In this document: piece by piece, positions 56,180 to 64,000 of the stretch | Position numbering within the stretch: the first letter of the stretch is position 1 | How the letters are laid out: every line of letters starts with the position of its first letter | DNA from: Hyalella azteca | Taxonomy: Eukaryota > Arthropoda > Malacostraca > Amphipoda > Hyalellidae | DNA: 64,000 nt | Direction of reading: 5' to 3' | Assembly (NCBI RefSeq): GCF_000764305.2 | Contig: NW_025943819.1 | Coordinates: 265,757-329,756 of the forward strand | The notes under the pieces: generated by a model | The model's input: only the letters and a program-made list of their open reading frames with translations | What the model was told of the DNA's origin: nothing | The model's database searches: none | Program-made: the position numbers and the translations under genes

Positions 56180-56720
56180 AATATCTTTATTCTATATCAG
56201 CTCTCTTGCGAAAATTAATGGGTTGACATGTATGTTAATGGGTTACACATGTATGGGTTAATTACATGTATGTAACTAATGTATGTTGACATTTGTTCAG
56301 GTATTTTGTATATTAGTACGATCACTATTGTTTCATTAACTGGTATTACATGTCATTTTTCTGCTTTTAATTTGAATAAAGTCTATTGCGTAAGCTGGAG
56401 GATGTGTTTAAGCTGACTTTTTTGAGACACTATCTAGACAGACAAATCGCCGTTCAATGGTCGGCCAGACATAAGCCTTCATCTAAAGCATATAAGGGAT
56501 GAGGTGAAGGAGCAATGTTCTATATAGCAGCCTATAGGGTATAGGCTCGTAAACTGCCTAGTTTGGCACGAGGCGAAACCTTGCACCTCGCATCGAAGCG
56601 TTCAATTTGAGTGCGGTGATGGCGATAGCGTAAGCAGCGCCCCCTAATCTAAATCACTTGAGTAAGCACCCGCCACCAGCCCAATTATACGCCCTCGCAA
56701 AAACGCGTGTGGGGAGGTTA
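56180..56720. other. Putative intron start, no gene seen
   Basis: AT-rich at first, with atgggtt/catgtatg motifs at 56215-56285, then a GC-richer stretch at 56400-56700 without a recognisable frame. Confidence 0.45.
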
Positions 56721-56724
56721 CTTT

Positions 56725-56888
56725 ACTCTCAGAGAAATGAGTGGGACTTTGTTGTCCTAATAGTGATGCAGTTTTGTTTTGTGTGAGTCATCTTGACTCT
56801 GTTTGGTCCGGCAAAGGGCGGATCACTGCTGCATCGATCGTTTCTCTGATCGTGCGGTGGGTAAATAAGTGCGTCACTCTTTTGACAT
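56725..56888 (-). mobile_element. CACTC-TIR MITE, copy 12
   Basis: TACTCTCAGAGAAATGAGTG, TCCTAATAGTGATGCAGTTT, GTGAGTCATCTTGACTCTG, TTTGGTCCGGCAAAGGGCG, then a degraded end CGGTGGGTAAATAAGTGCGTC. The central GAGTCATCTTGACTC is still palindromic. Confidence 0.82.
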
Positions 56889-56889
56889 G

Positions 56890-57740
56890 GAAACCCCCAG
56901 TCATCTTTCTGAGTGCTCGATGCACATATCTTGCATACAGGTCTCGTTTTTATGAACTACTTTTGCTTCAATGTTACAGGTTGTTTTTTAATGAAGTCAA
57001 ACGTGCTTCAATTTCAGAAGTAAACCTTTGTTATTTTTGGACTGCACGTGCTTGTGTTCCAGCGTATGAAGCTCAATTATAAGGCTCAGGAGCTGGCGCC
57101 GTTCCATACTGAAAAATGGAGGAAATGGAATTTGTGTTGAGCGCTCGAACTTTGGCTGCTGTTGTTATCAAGACACATGGATTAAATATAATCGTTACTT
57201 GTCGACATTACCGCAGTTTTAGCTGCACTTTCTCTTGGTCTTGATCTACCTAGGAACGTTTGTGTAGGAGGCGAAGTATTGGCTTTATTTAACATTTAGG
57301 CAGCAAGAGAAATGTGTAGACATTTAACAACTATAAATAAAAAATCAAGGCCTTATTATTTATTTTCTTAAATTGCATGGTGCGTAGAATTTTATGCTCT
57401 AAGCTACATAGACGCATTCTTGCTGTTCTAATGCGCCTGCCGCGAAGTCTCCGTTTGGATGTCTAATTTTTTCAATGAGTTCAAAATTTTTATTGGAAAG
57501 TATAATATACTCGAAATGCTTCATTATATCTAGGTGAGAATAGTATAATAAACAAGAAATACATAAATAAAATTTAAATAGTCATACATGCTGATTCCGC
57601 ATAAATTATAGTAGTTTTCTTTAAATATTTGAATTCTTATTCAATGGAATTCTTGTCCTTTGATGTCAATTTATAATTCATTCATAACGAGCACGTTGTT
57701 GTTGTTTTCATCGTGAAAGTTACTCGTTTCGAACTTAAAC
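56890..57740. other. No gene seen
   Basis: Unique AT-rich sequence with short unrecognised frames. Confidence 0.5.
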
Positions 57741-57741
57741 C

Positions 57742-57954
57742 TTAATCGAGATCATTACAATTAACAACGGTACCGGTATATAGTTTGATCTTTGCCGTTG
57801 AATCACAACAGCGTACAGGTGGAACTACTGGATCAGCTGGACCACTATAATAACGGTACCCTCTATAAAGACGCTGAGGCTGAGTGTATATTGCTCTGGT
57901 GCCCTCGGCCTGTGATGTGTGGCCGAGATGAAGCTGTTCGAGAGATGTGTTCAT
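57742..57954 (-). CDS. Short open frame, unrecognised
   Basis: A minus-strand frame of 70 codons starts MNTSLEQLHLGHTS and has a Tyr/Pro-rich middle (LYRGYRYYSGPADPVVPP). Composition is protein-like, but length, context and lack of homology recognition make it speculative. Confidence 0.15.
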   Translation of the reverse strand: MNTSLEQLHLGHTSQAEGTRAIYTQPQRLYRGYRYYSGPADPVVPPVRCCDSTAKIKLYTGTVVNCNDLD

Positions 57955-58023
57955 ATGAGCGTGAGTGTTAGTAATATCTCATGACCATTTAAATTTCCAC
58001 TTTGTCTGTGTACAAGAGTCCGC

Positions 58024-58080
58024 TGTACATGTACAGCGCACGCAGCGTATTATTTACGCGCTATGCGCCGCTCCTGTAAG
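58024..58080 (+). repeat. 57-bp direct repeat, copy 1
   Basis: CTGTACATGTACAGCGCACG plus CAGCGTATTATTTAC and GCGCTATGCGC recurs at 58318-58373 with a few substitutions. It contains the palindrome CTGTACATGTACAG. Confidence 0.85.
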
Positions 58081-58087
58081 ATGTACG

Positions 58088-58163
58088 GTTTTTTTCGTTA
58101 TTTTGGCATTCTCCAATTTTCCCTGCCCAATTGAAGAAAAAGGAAAACCGTGGACTTGCTCTC
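58088..58163 (+). repeat. Dispersed 76-bp repeat, copy 2
   Basis: Second copy of 54926-55003, in the same orientation 3.1 kb away. Confidence 0.9.
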
Positions 58164-58179
58164 GGTAACAACATCCTGT

Positions 58180-58211
58180 GCTATTCCTACACTGTACAGT
58201 GTAGGAATAGC
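58180..58211. repeat. Perfect 32-nt palindrome
   Basis: GCTATTCCTACACTGT is followed with no spacer by its exact reverse complement. The centre is GT|AC at 58195/58196. Confidence 0.95.
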
Positions 58212-58317
58212 ATTAATATACTCACCATAGGCCGTACTTTTAACTTGTTGCGAATGATTCAGTCACATAGTGACCGTGTGATCAAGGTTTGGCAAATGAC
58301 AGGGATGTACACGCATC

Positions 58318-58373
58318 CCTGTACATGTACAGAGCACGCAGCGTATTATTTACACGCTGTGCGCTGCTCCATG
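58318..58373 (+). repeat. 57-bp direct repeat, copy 2
   Basis: Second copy of 58024-58080. Immediately before it CAGGGATG..CATCCCTG forms an 8-bp hairpin (58300-58321). Confidence 0.85.
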
Positions 58374-58389
58374 CACTTTATTCGCGTGC

Positions 58390-59370
58390 AATACTGCTGA
58401 GTTTCTTACAATTTTTTAACCTAAATTCAGTCGCGTTGTTCAGTTCATTGAGTAAAATGACATCGTTCGTAAAGTGAAAGTTGTGCCATCGTTCCACATA
58501 ATTACTAGAAGACTACAATGAAAAAAACATTACTAAAACTAAAATTCATTTTTCCTTTAATTTTCTAATAACGGGTACGCTTGATTTATGAGATAGAATA
58601 ATTTTGGAGAACGTGTACGCTTGATTAAAGAAATGTCATATTTATTTGGAAACTTGCATAGTTGAACTGAGACAAAATTTTGCCCTAGAAAACTTATGCT
58701 TGATTCAAGACATGGAATATTCTTTTAAAAATAATGTTTGCTTGATTTCAAGCGTGGAATATTTTAGAAAACCTTGTGCGGTAACTTGATTTAAGGCATC
58801 GAATGTTCCCGTATAATTGAGATCCATTTGAGAAACCATCAAATTAAGTAGGCAATCTTTATCAGTATTACTCATGACGACCCTCTAAATAACGCTCAAT
58901 ATACTGCGTATATACTCACCATCGTATACTCACACGTTTGCTCATATGATGAAAACCTCGCCTGGTCTGTACAGCGTAAAGAATAGCTCGTAAATAGAAT
59001 ACAACTCTCTTGTTGGCCGCCATCAGCGTGCGATGCGGGACTTATAGCGGCCTGTGGATATGAAGAATTGATGTAGCGTTCACGTTATCTTTTGGTAATA
59101 AGAAGGTCATGACCAAGAGGATGAAAGCTTCATGGTAACTCATTGTCTGCTATCTGTCTGTCTTATGCGGTGCTCCACTCGCCTCTCAGTCTGCATGCGG
59201 GCCTCTCCTTGCTCCCTACAACTGATGGCTTTCATCATGTCCTCTAAGATACCCATTTGTCGCTTGCATGTACGGAGAGCTTTCATTTGCAGCAGTCAGC
59301 GGGCCGTTTGTTTCACCGCCCATGTTTTTTTCGGCACCTTGTAACAAATTTACGGCACCCTCTTCGTAAA
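58390..59370. other. No gene seen
   Basis: AT-rich. 58560-58800 has a loosely repeated 'cttgatt.aagacatggaatatt' motif (about five diverged copies). 58870-58935 has repeated tatactcacc motifs. Confidence 0.5.
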
Positions 59371-59371
59371 T

Positions 59372-59580
59372 TTATACAAAAAATGATACGTTATCTATTT
59401 TTAGCGCATTTTCTCATTTATGGAAAAAAAGGCGCCAGTGTGCTCGCCATGTCCGTCCGTCCGTCCGTCCGTCTGTCTGTCTGTCTGTCTGTCCGTCCGT
59501 GACTTCACGTTTTCGTCGACGAGAAAATGCGCTCTCCATCACTCACTGCAGCTAGTGAGTACTGAGTTATATTTTTTTCA
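59372..59580 (-). mobile_element. (CAGA)n-containing inverted-end repeat, copy 2
   Basis: Reverse complement of the 49256-49462 element: TTTTTAGCGCATTTTCTCAT, GTGTGCTCGCCATGTC, (GTCC/GTCT)n, GTGACTTCACGTTTTCG, CGAGAAAATGCGCTCTC and CAGTGAG-like TAGTGAGTACTGAGTTATAT. Confidence 0.85.
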
Positions 59581-59871
59581 AATTTCTACTGCCTGTGATG
59601 ACATATGTGTTTCACTGGAAGCGTTTAATTGATGTCGCATTTTTGCGAAATTCGATTATTTTCGTAGGTACCTACATTGTACGTGCATCTCCTTTACGTG
59701 CACGTCGCTGTCGTCGTTCAAAATGTCTCCGTGCATCTCGTGCCCCAGGTTTTTCAAGCACGTGTCTTGCTGAAGTTGTTCTGCGTCAATCTTTAAGTCA
59801 GTTTCGGAATGATAAATAGCGGAGTTATCGTGCAAATTCTTGTCTCAGATTCTTGTCCGTTTTATCGCTGA

Positions 59872-60038
59872 CTACCTCCAGAAAAATGACCTAGTCATGT
59901 TGTCCAAATAGTGACGTGCTTCCTGCTGGTAGAAGTGATACGCCTCGTGTCCAGGGGCAAACTGTGTCAGGGTGACCAGCACACGGTAAAACGTGTATCA
60001 CAATCTGGACCTAAGTCTCGCCTATTTGTGTGAGTGTA
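59872..60038 (+). mobile_element. CACTC-TIR MITE, copy 13
   Basis: CCAGAAAAATGACCTAGTCA, TGTCCAAATAGTGACGTGCTT, AGAAGTGATACGCCT, TGTCAGGGTGACC, ACGTGTATCACAATCTGGACC, and the end TTGTGTGAGTGTA. Confidence 0.9.
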
Positions 60039-60319
60039 CGAGATATTCACTACCGGCCGCTGGCTATGAGCCCATGTTATCCAGTGGACGATGGTGCATG
60101 GCTGGGAATCCAGTTCTGAGGATATCTTTTTCTCACTGAAGAATACCTTGAGGCGGACGCTCATAAAATCCTGCACAAAGTCGACCTTCCGAGAAAAATC
60201 TCATTGCTTATACCGGTGTTGATTGTGCCGCAGCTTTTATAGGCTCTTAAAATTAGCGAAGATAGCGCCACATGTGGGGACGACGCGGGTGCCTTCTCTC
60301 ACTTGCTGCCACGCCGCGA

Positions 60320-60478
60320 CACTCGCTGAAATAAGACTTTGTCTCAATAGCGATGCACTTTTTGTGTTCATGTGGGTCATCCTGACCTAGTTTGGCTCAG
60401 AAAAAAAGACGCATAACAATGCTATAGGTAGAAAGTGTGTCCATAAATGGACAATATGATCCATCAAGTTTTCTGAGT
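60320..60478 (-). mobile_element. CACTC-TIR MITE, copy 14
   Basis: CACTCGCTGAAATAAGACTT, TCTCAATAGCGATGCACTTT, the perfect palindrome GGTCATCCTGACC (60375-60387), TAGTTTGGCTC, AGAAAGTGTGTCCATAAATGG and CAAGTTTTCTGAGT. Confidence 0.9.
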
Positions 60479-60591
60479 TCGCCCATTCCACACTTGTCTT
60501 TTTTTCGCCCACAAGATCAAACCATTAAAATTCCATCCTGTATCACTGATACGAAGCTAGTGTCGTGTTGCATTTTTGACGATGCTCGGGG

Positions 60592-61082
60592 GGACTGTAT
60601 TAAATAGCTGTATCAAATAGCTGAATTAAGTGGTTGTATTAAGTGGCTGTATTAAGTGGCTGTGTGAAATGGCTGTATTAAATGGCTATACTAAATATCT
60701 GTATTAAGTGGCTGTATGAAATGGCTGTATTATGTGGCTATATGAAATGGCTGTATTAAATGGCTGTATCAAATAACTGTATTTAATAAATGTGTTGAAT
60801 GGCTGTATTACAAATAACTATATTAAAAGGCTGAATTAAGCGACTGTATTAAATGACTGTAATAAATGGCTGTATTATATGACTGTATTAACTGGCTGTA
60901 TCAAATGTCTATCAAATGGCTGTATTAAATAACTGTATTGAATGGCTGTATTAAAAATGACTTTAATAAAAGGCTTTATTAAGCGGCTGTATATAATGGA
61001 CTACTGTAATAGTGGACTACCACTTCATTATACATGGACTACTGTAATAAATGGCTCTATTGAATGACTGATATGGCTGTAT
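60592..61082 (+). repeat. Degenerate ~13-15 bp array (ggctgtattaaat)
   Basis: About thirty diverged copies of GGCTGTATTAAAT/GT with GACTGTATT and AACTGTATT variants. Decay is stronger than in the other arrays of this window, so this one is older. Confidence 0.88.
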
Positions 61083-61614
61083 TAAATATTAGATTCCAAT
61101 TGTCATGATATTTGACTAAAAATTGTTACTTTATGACTAAACTGTCACTAATGTGTTATCAGTACAATATGATGGCACCTCGCAGCGATCGCCGTGTGAA
61201 TATCCCAGTCTATTCGTCTCGTGCCAGAAACAGTATGTTATAGTGTAGTATATTATAGTATAGAATCTTTTAGTGTATAATAAATATGGTTGTGTTGGCG
61301 TCAAAGATTTGGCTAAGTCTATCTTGTGGCCCATTCTTGTGATTTTCTTCTTGCCATGTTTGCAAGAAGTTAGAAAGCTACTCGCCTGTCCCATGTCTTA
61401 TATGTGGAGCCACACACAGTGCATAACATTATCGAGTCTCTTCCATATGAACAGCTATCTTAATTCCATTATAGCTATTTTGGTTATGGCTTCAACTGAT
61501 TTCTTTTTCAAGTTCGATGCGTTGTTTAAGTTAAGTTTTCTAAGTTTGCAGCCGAACATTATGAATGAATAAAAATCATAACATCATTACGAGAGCATTC
61601 TGGTCTTAGGCCAC

Positions 61615-61687
61615 GACCGTGTGGCCTAATGGATAAGGCGTCGGACTTCGGATCCGAAGATTGCAGGTTCGAGTCCTGTCACGGTCG
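61615..61687 (+). tRNA. tRNA-Arg, anticodon TCG
   Basis: A 73-nt cloverleaf. The acceptor stem is GACCGTG (61615-61621) with CACGGTC (61680-61686) and discriminator G. The D arm contains the A box TGGCCTAATGG. The anticodon stem TCGGA/TCCGA encloses the 7-nt loop CTTCGGA, giving anticodon TCG (reads CGA, arginine). The variable loop is AGATT. The T arm contains the B box GGTTCGAGTCC. There is no intron and CCA is not encoded, as in eukaryotes. A TTTT pol III terminator lies at 61696-61699. All stems pair perfectly, so this is an apparently functional gene and not a SINE relic. Confidence 0.97.
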
Positions 61688-61695
61688 GGATAACC

Positions 61696-61699
61696 TTTT
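61696..61699 (+). terminator. RNA polymerase III terminator (TTTT)
   Basis: Four T residues 9 nt after the tRNA 3' end. Confidence 0.8.
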
Positions 61700-61824
61700 C
61701 CTCAGCTCTTTACAGTGTCCCGGAATTTATAATATTGAGGCAGAGGATATGCTCTCGTAGAAAAAGACGACACTCGAATAAGTTATTTGTATACAAAACA
61801 CTGACTAGACCGAAGCCTCATTTC

Positions 61825-62208
61825 TCACCGCGTATATATTGGTAAAGATGCTCCTAGATAATTAACTCGTTGAAAAATTGAAATAAAAATAACAGAAAAG
61901 AGACGGTTGTTCATAATTACCGAGCCATACGGCTGGAACCTAACTTTTTCCAGTCTGATGGAAGCGTCAGTTTGTATTCTAAGAAGCTCGGCAAACATGT
62001 ACTTGGGTGAAATGGTTGTTCTTCTTGACCGTGCGATTAAGTACAAGTGTACATGAGAGTTGGTGTACATATAAGTAGCGTGCTGGTAATGAGCTGTCTT
62101 CAGGGTTTGCTTGGGGCGATATGTAGACCAGCAATCTTTGCCTCCGTAGAACTGAACAATGAAAATGTTCTTGTGACCGTCGCTTGCCGGGGTATATACG
62201 ATGATCAA
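61825..62208 (-). CDS. Open frame of 127 codons, unrecognised
   Basis: A minus-strand frame with protein-like composition and less AT bias than its flanks, including HKNIFIVQFYGGKDCWSTY and FAELLRIQTDASIRLEKV. A CTCG|GTAATT donor-like motif at about 61920 would end an exon after QPYG(S). No family is recognised and no partner exon was identified. Confidence 0.22.
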   Translation of the reverse strand: MIIVYTPASDGHKNIFIVQFYGGKDCWSTYRPKQTLKTAHYQHATYMYTNSHVHLYLIARSRRTTISPKYMFAELLRIQTDASIRLEKVRFQPYGSVIMNNRLFSVIFISIFQRVNYLGASLPIYTR

Positions 62209-62224
62209 TGATAGCTTAGCTGAT

Positions 62225-62330
62225 GGTGTTGGATACTACTTGTGATGATACGTGGACTACTTGTGATGATATGTGTGATGATACTTGCGATGATATATGA
62301 CATATTAGCCACTAGTGTATGATATATGAT
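62225..62330 (+). repeat. Short degenerate repeat (tgtgatgatacttg)
   Basis: Four to five loosely conserved TTGTGATGATACGTGG-like units, then tgatatatga motifs. Confidence 0.7.
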
Positions 62331-62339
62331 GAATACTAT

Positions 62340-63000
62340 ATATACCAGCTATAAAATATAGCTCCACAAAAATATCACAATTGTTGCATTCGTTCCTATA
62401 GTTAACGAGTCTTTTGGCTTTGCTACAATTGATATTTTTTTGTAGCTAGTTCTTCGATACGCTAGCCTTCAATAATTTATCCTTCAGAATTTTATTTTGA
62501 TGAATTGTAAGAACCTATAATAAAATAAGAGCTAAAATCTCACACAAATTAAATTTTGTATTTTGAGATATTTTATATTAAAATAACAGTATAAGTTGAC
62601 CGGAATTTCTTCTTGTTCTACCAGTTGTATAATTCTTTTTTATTCCTGTATCTTGTTTGTTCAATCATTTCGGTAAATAAATTTGACCGATCAGAAAACG
62701 GCCATCATCCATGTGATGTGTCCACCGTCATATATCGACCCCGCCATCCTATATACCGTTGATCAACTTCAAAACTTACTCAACTTGAAATCACAATTTA
62801 TTAGCAACTTGAATTAGCAATTATTACCGGCAATATTTTTTCTGAAGCCATCGATTAGTATTTTTGCGAGGTTATCTCTTGTTTTGCATAGTGACTTATA
62901 GAGTTCCCTGATGGCCATAACTTTTACGAATTGATTCGTGGCCATGACTTCTATGAATTTAATTCATACATCAACGACAGCATGCAAGCTGCATTTGGCA
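62340..63000. other. No gene seen
   Basis: AT-rich unique DNA. Cggccatcatccatgtgatg and gccatcctatat motifs at 62700-62755 are not periodic. Confidence 0.5.
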
Positions 63001-63004
63001 TATA

Positions 63005-63187
63005 TCAATCCCAATAATGAATATGTCATACTGTCCGAATAGTTTTACATTCTCTTATCTACATCGTGACTTAATGTAGCACTGATACGCCCTTTTGTCA
63101 GGCCAAACTACATCAGGATGACCCATATACAAGGGCAAAAACTGCAAAACTTTTGGACAAAGTCTCGCTCATTTCTTTGAGAGTACT
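63005..63187 (+). mobile_element. CACTC-TIR MITE, copy 15
   Basis: ATAATGAATATGTCATACTG, TGTAGCACTGATACGCCCTT, TTGTCAGGCCAAACTACATC, AGGATGACCCATAT, TTTTGGACAAAGTCTCGCTC and ATTTCTTTGAGAGTA. The left TIR is degraded. Confidence 0.87.
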
Positions 63188-63189
63188 TG

Positions 63190-64000
63190 AGGCAAGCAAA
63201 TGTTTTGCTTGACTCATTTTCGTATTCTTGCCCTCCGTAATAATTTACGATCTTTAATTGCAAAGTAATTCTCGGTTTATTTTTTATCTTCTTTATTGCA
63301 TCAACGTATTTTACTACCGTATATGATTAAATCAAGGAAAAATTCTGCATAAATTGTAATTTTTAAAAATTTCAAACTTTGTATCATATCTGAACTGGGA
63401 TCACGACATGGCTGTTCTAACCATAACCTATTCATTATAATAATCAAAATAAAATCAGTGTTGAAAGATTTAATGCTCAACTTTTCAATTAATTATTTTA
63501 AAATTAAATAGTTTATTTTATTGGCCTAGTTAATATATAAATCTAAAGGAATGCTCCTGCATCCGTACACAAATATAATTACATAATTAATCCCAAAAGG
63601 TATTTCAATATTTTATGAATCAATTACTTTCTACGATTCATTCTTTAAAAGGGAAATGTCATTTTATGTCCCATTTGAGTTGACCCGTCTTTTGCTTTCA
63701 CTTAACAAACTCACACTTAGCGCTTCTGCGGCATCTCAATAGTGTTAAAGTTTATTCATTTAATCCTAAATGGATGAATATAATAACTTATTAATGAACG
63801 AGACTCTATTAATATATAGGCACCATTTATTAAGAGAAAAATGTCATTTTCTATCCCTATTCAGCCATGTATTTGCATGTGACCTGAGAAATGTTCACCG
63901 CGGCGCGGGTGGCAACCCGCAGCTCAAGACTATGCGGGATGCCCAGTTTTTGCGGCTGCCATAAGTTTTTTTGAGCCGTAATTAGCGTCGCTACAAATTG
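63190..64000. other. No gene seen
   Basis: AT-rich. The last 110 bases are GC-richer (gcgggtggcaacccgc hairpin at 63904-63919) and may be the edge of a further element cut by the window end. Confidence 0.45.

Noticed and set aside
58024..58373. Pair of direct repeats as LTRs of a tiny retroelement
   Set aside because: The repeats are only 57 bp, lack TG..CA ends and enclose no coding or primer-binding sequence.

Overview
This is a low-gene-density eukaryotic window, most likely from an arthropod. A crustacean such as an amphipod is plausible, but the sequence alone does not prove the taxon. The evidence is an intact F-box/LRR gene of the animal FBXL14 (Drosophila ppa) type, a eukaryotic tRNA-Arg(TCG) with internal A and B boxes and a pol III T-run, splice-like signals, a decayed CR1/Jockey-type non-LTR retrotransposon, many short TIR elements, and about 40 separate minisatellite arrays. 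There are no operons, Shine-Dalgarno-spaced genes or other bacterial features.

Layout. 1-8 kb: AT-rich DNA, then a Nextera mate-pair junction adapter (1520-1555, an assembly artefact), then dense minisatellites. The largest are a 15-bp array at 3246-4026 and a PvuII-containing array at 7262-7915. 8-19 kb: 83-bp GC-rich repeats, further arrays (a ~23-bp array at 13.6-14.1 kb is the longest AT-rich one), a possible small exon at 13.02-13.11 kb, and the first copies of a dispersed MITE. 19-26 kb: mostly unique AT-rich DNA leading into the one confident protein gene, FBXL14, on the minus strand (24462-25679, single exon, 405 aa). 27-44 kb: another minisatellite-rich block with a 105-bp-arm foldback element, a single-N gap inside an array (35897), and a CR1 3' fragment nested inside a 20-bp satellite (41.5-42.1 kb). 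45-46.6 kb: a longer broken copy of the same CR1 element. 47-54 kb: MITEs, a 228-bp TIR element with a TSD (51224-51451), and LINE-tail-like duplications. 55.3-56.2 kb: an open 301-codon reading frame with an in-frame 54-bp repeat, a hydrophobic tail and a strong splice donor, probably the 5' coding exon of an unrecognised gene. 58-64 kb: a perfect 32-nt palindrome between direct repeats, the second copy of a (CAGA)n-containing repeat family, two MITEs, a degenerate 'ggctgtatt' array, and the tRNA gene.

The most notable collective signal is a family of about 15 copies of a ~160-190 bp TIR element (termini CACTCAGAGAAATGA, apparently flanked by TA). Its centre carries a GGTCAnnnTGACC palindrome that matches the inverted-repeat-3 nuclear-receptor half-site layout. 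No complete transposase is visible in the window. The genes here do not form a pathway. The window reads as an intergenic/intronic repeat landscape around one conserved ubiquitin-ligase adaptor gene, one tRNA and one candidate novel exon.
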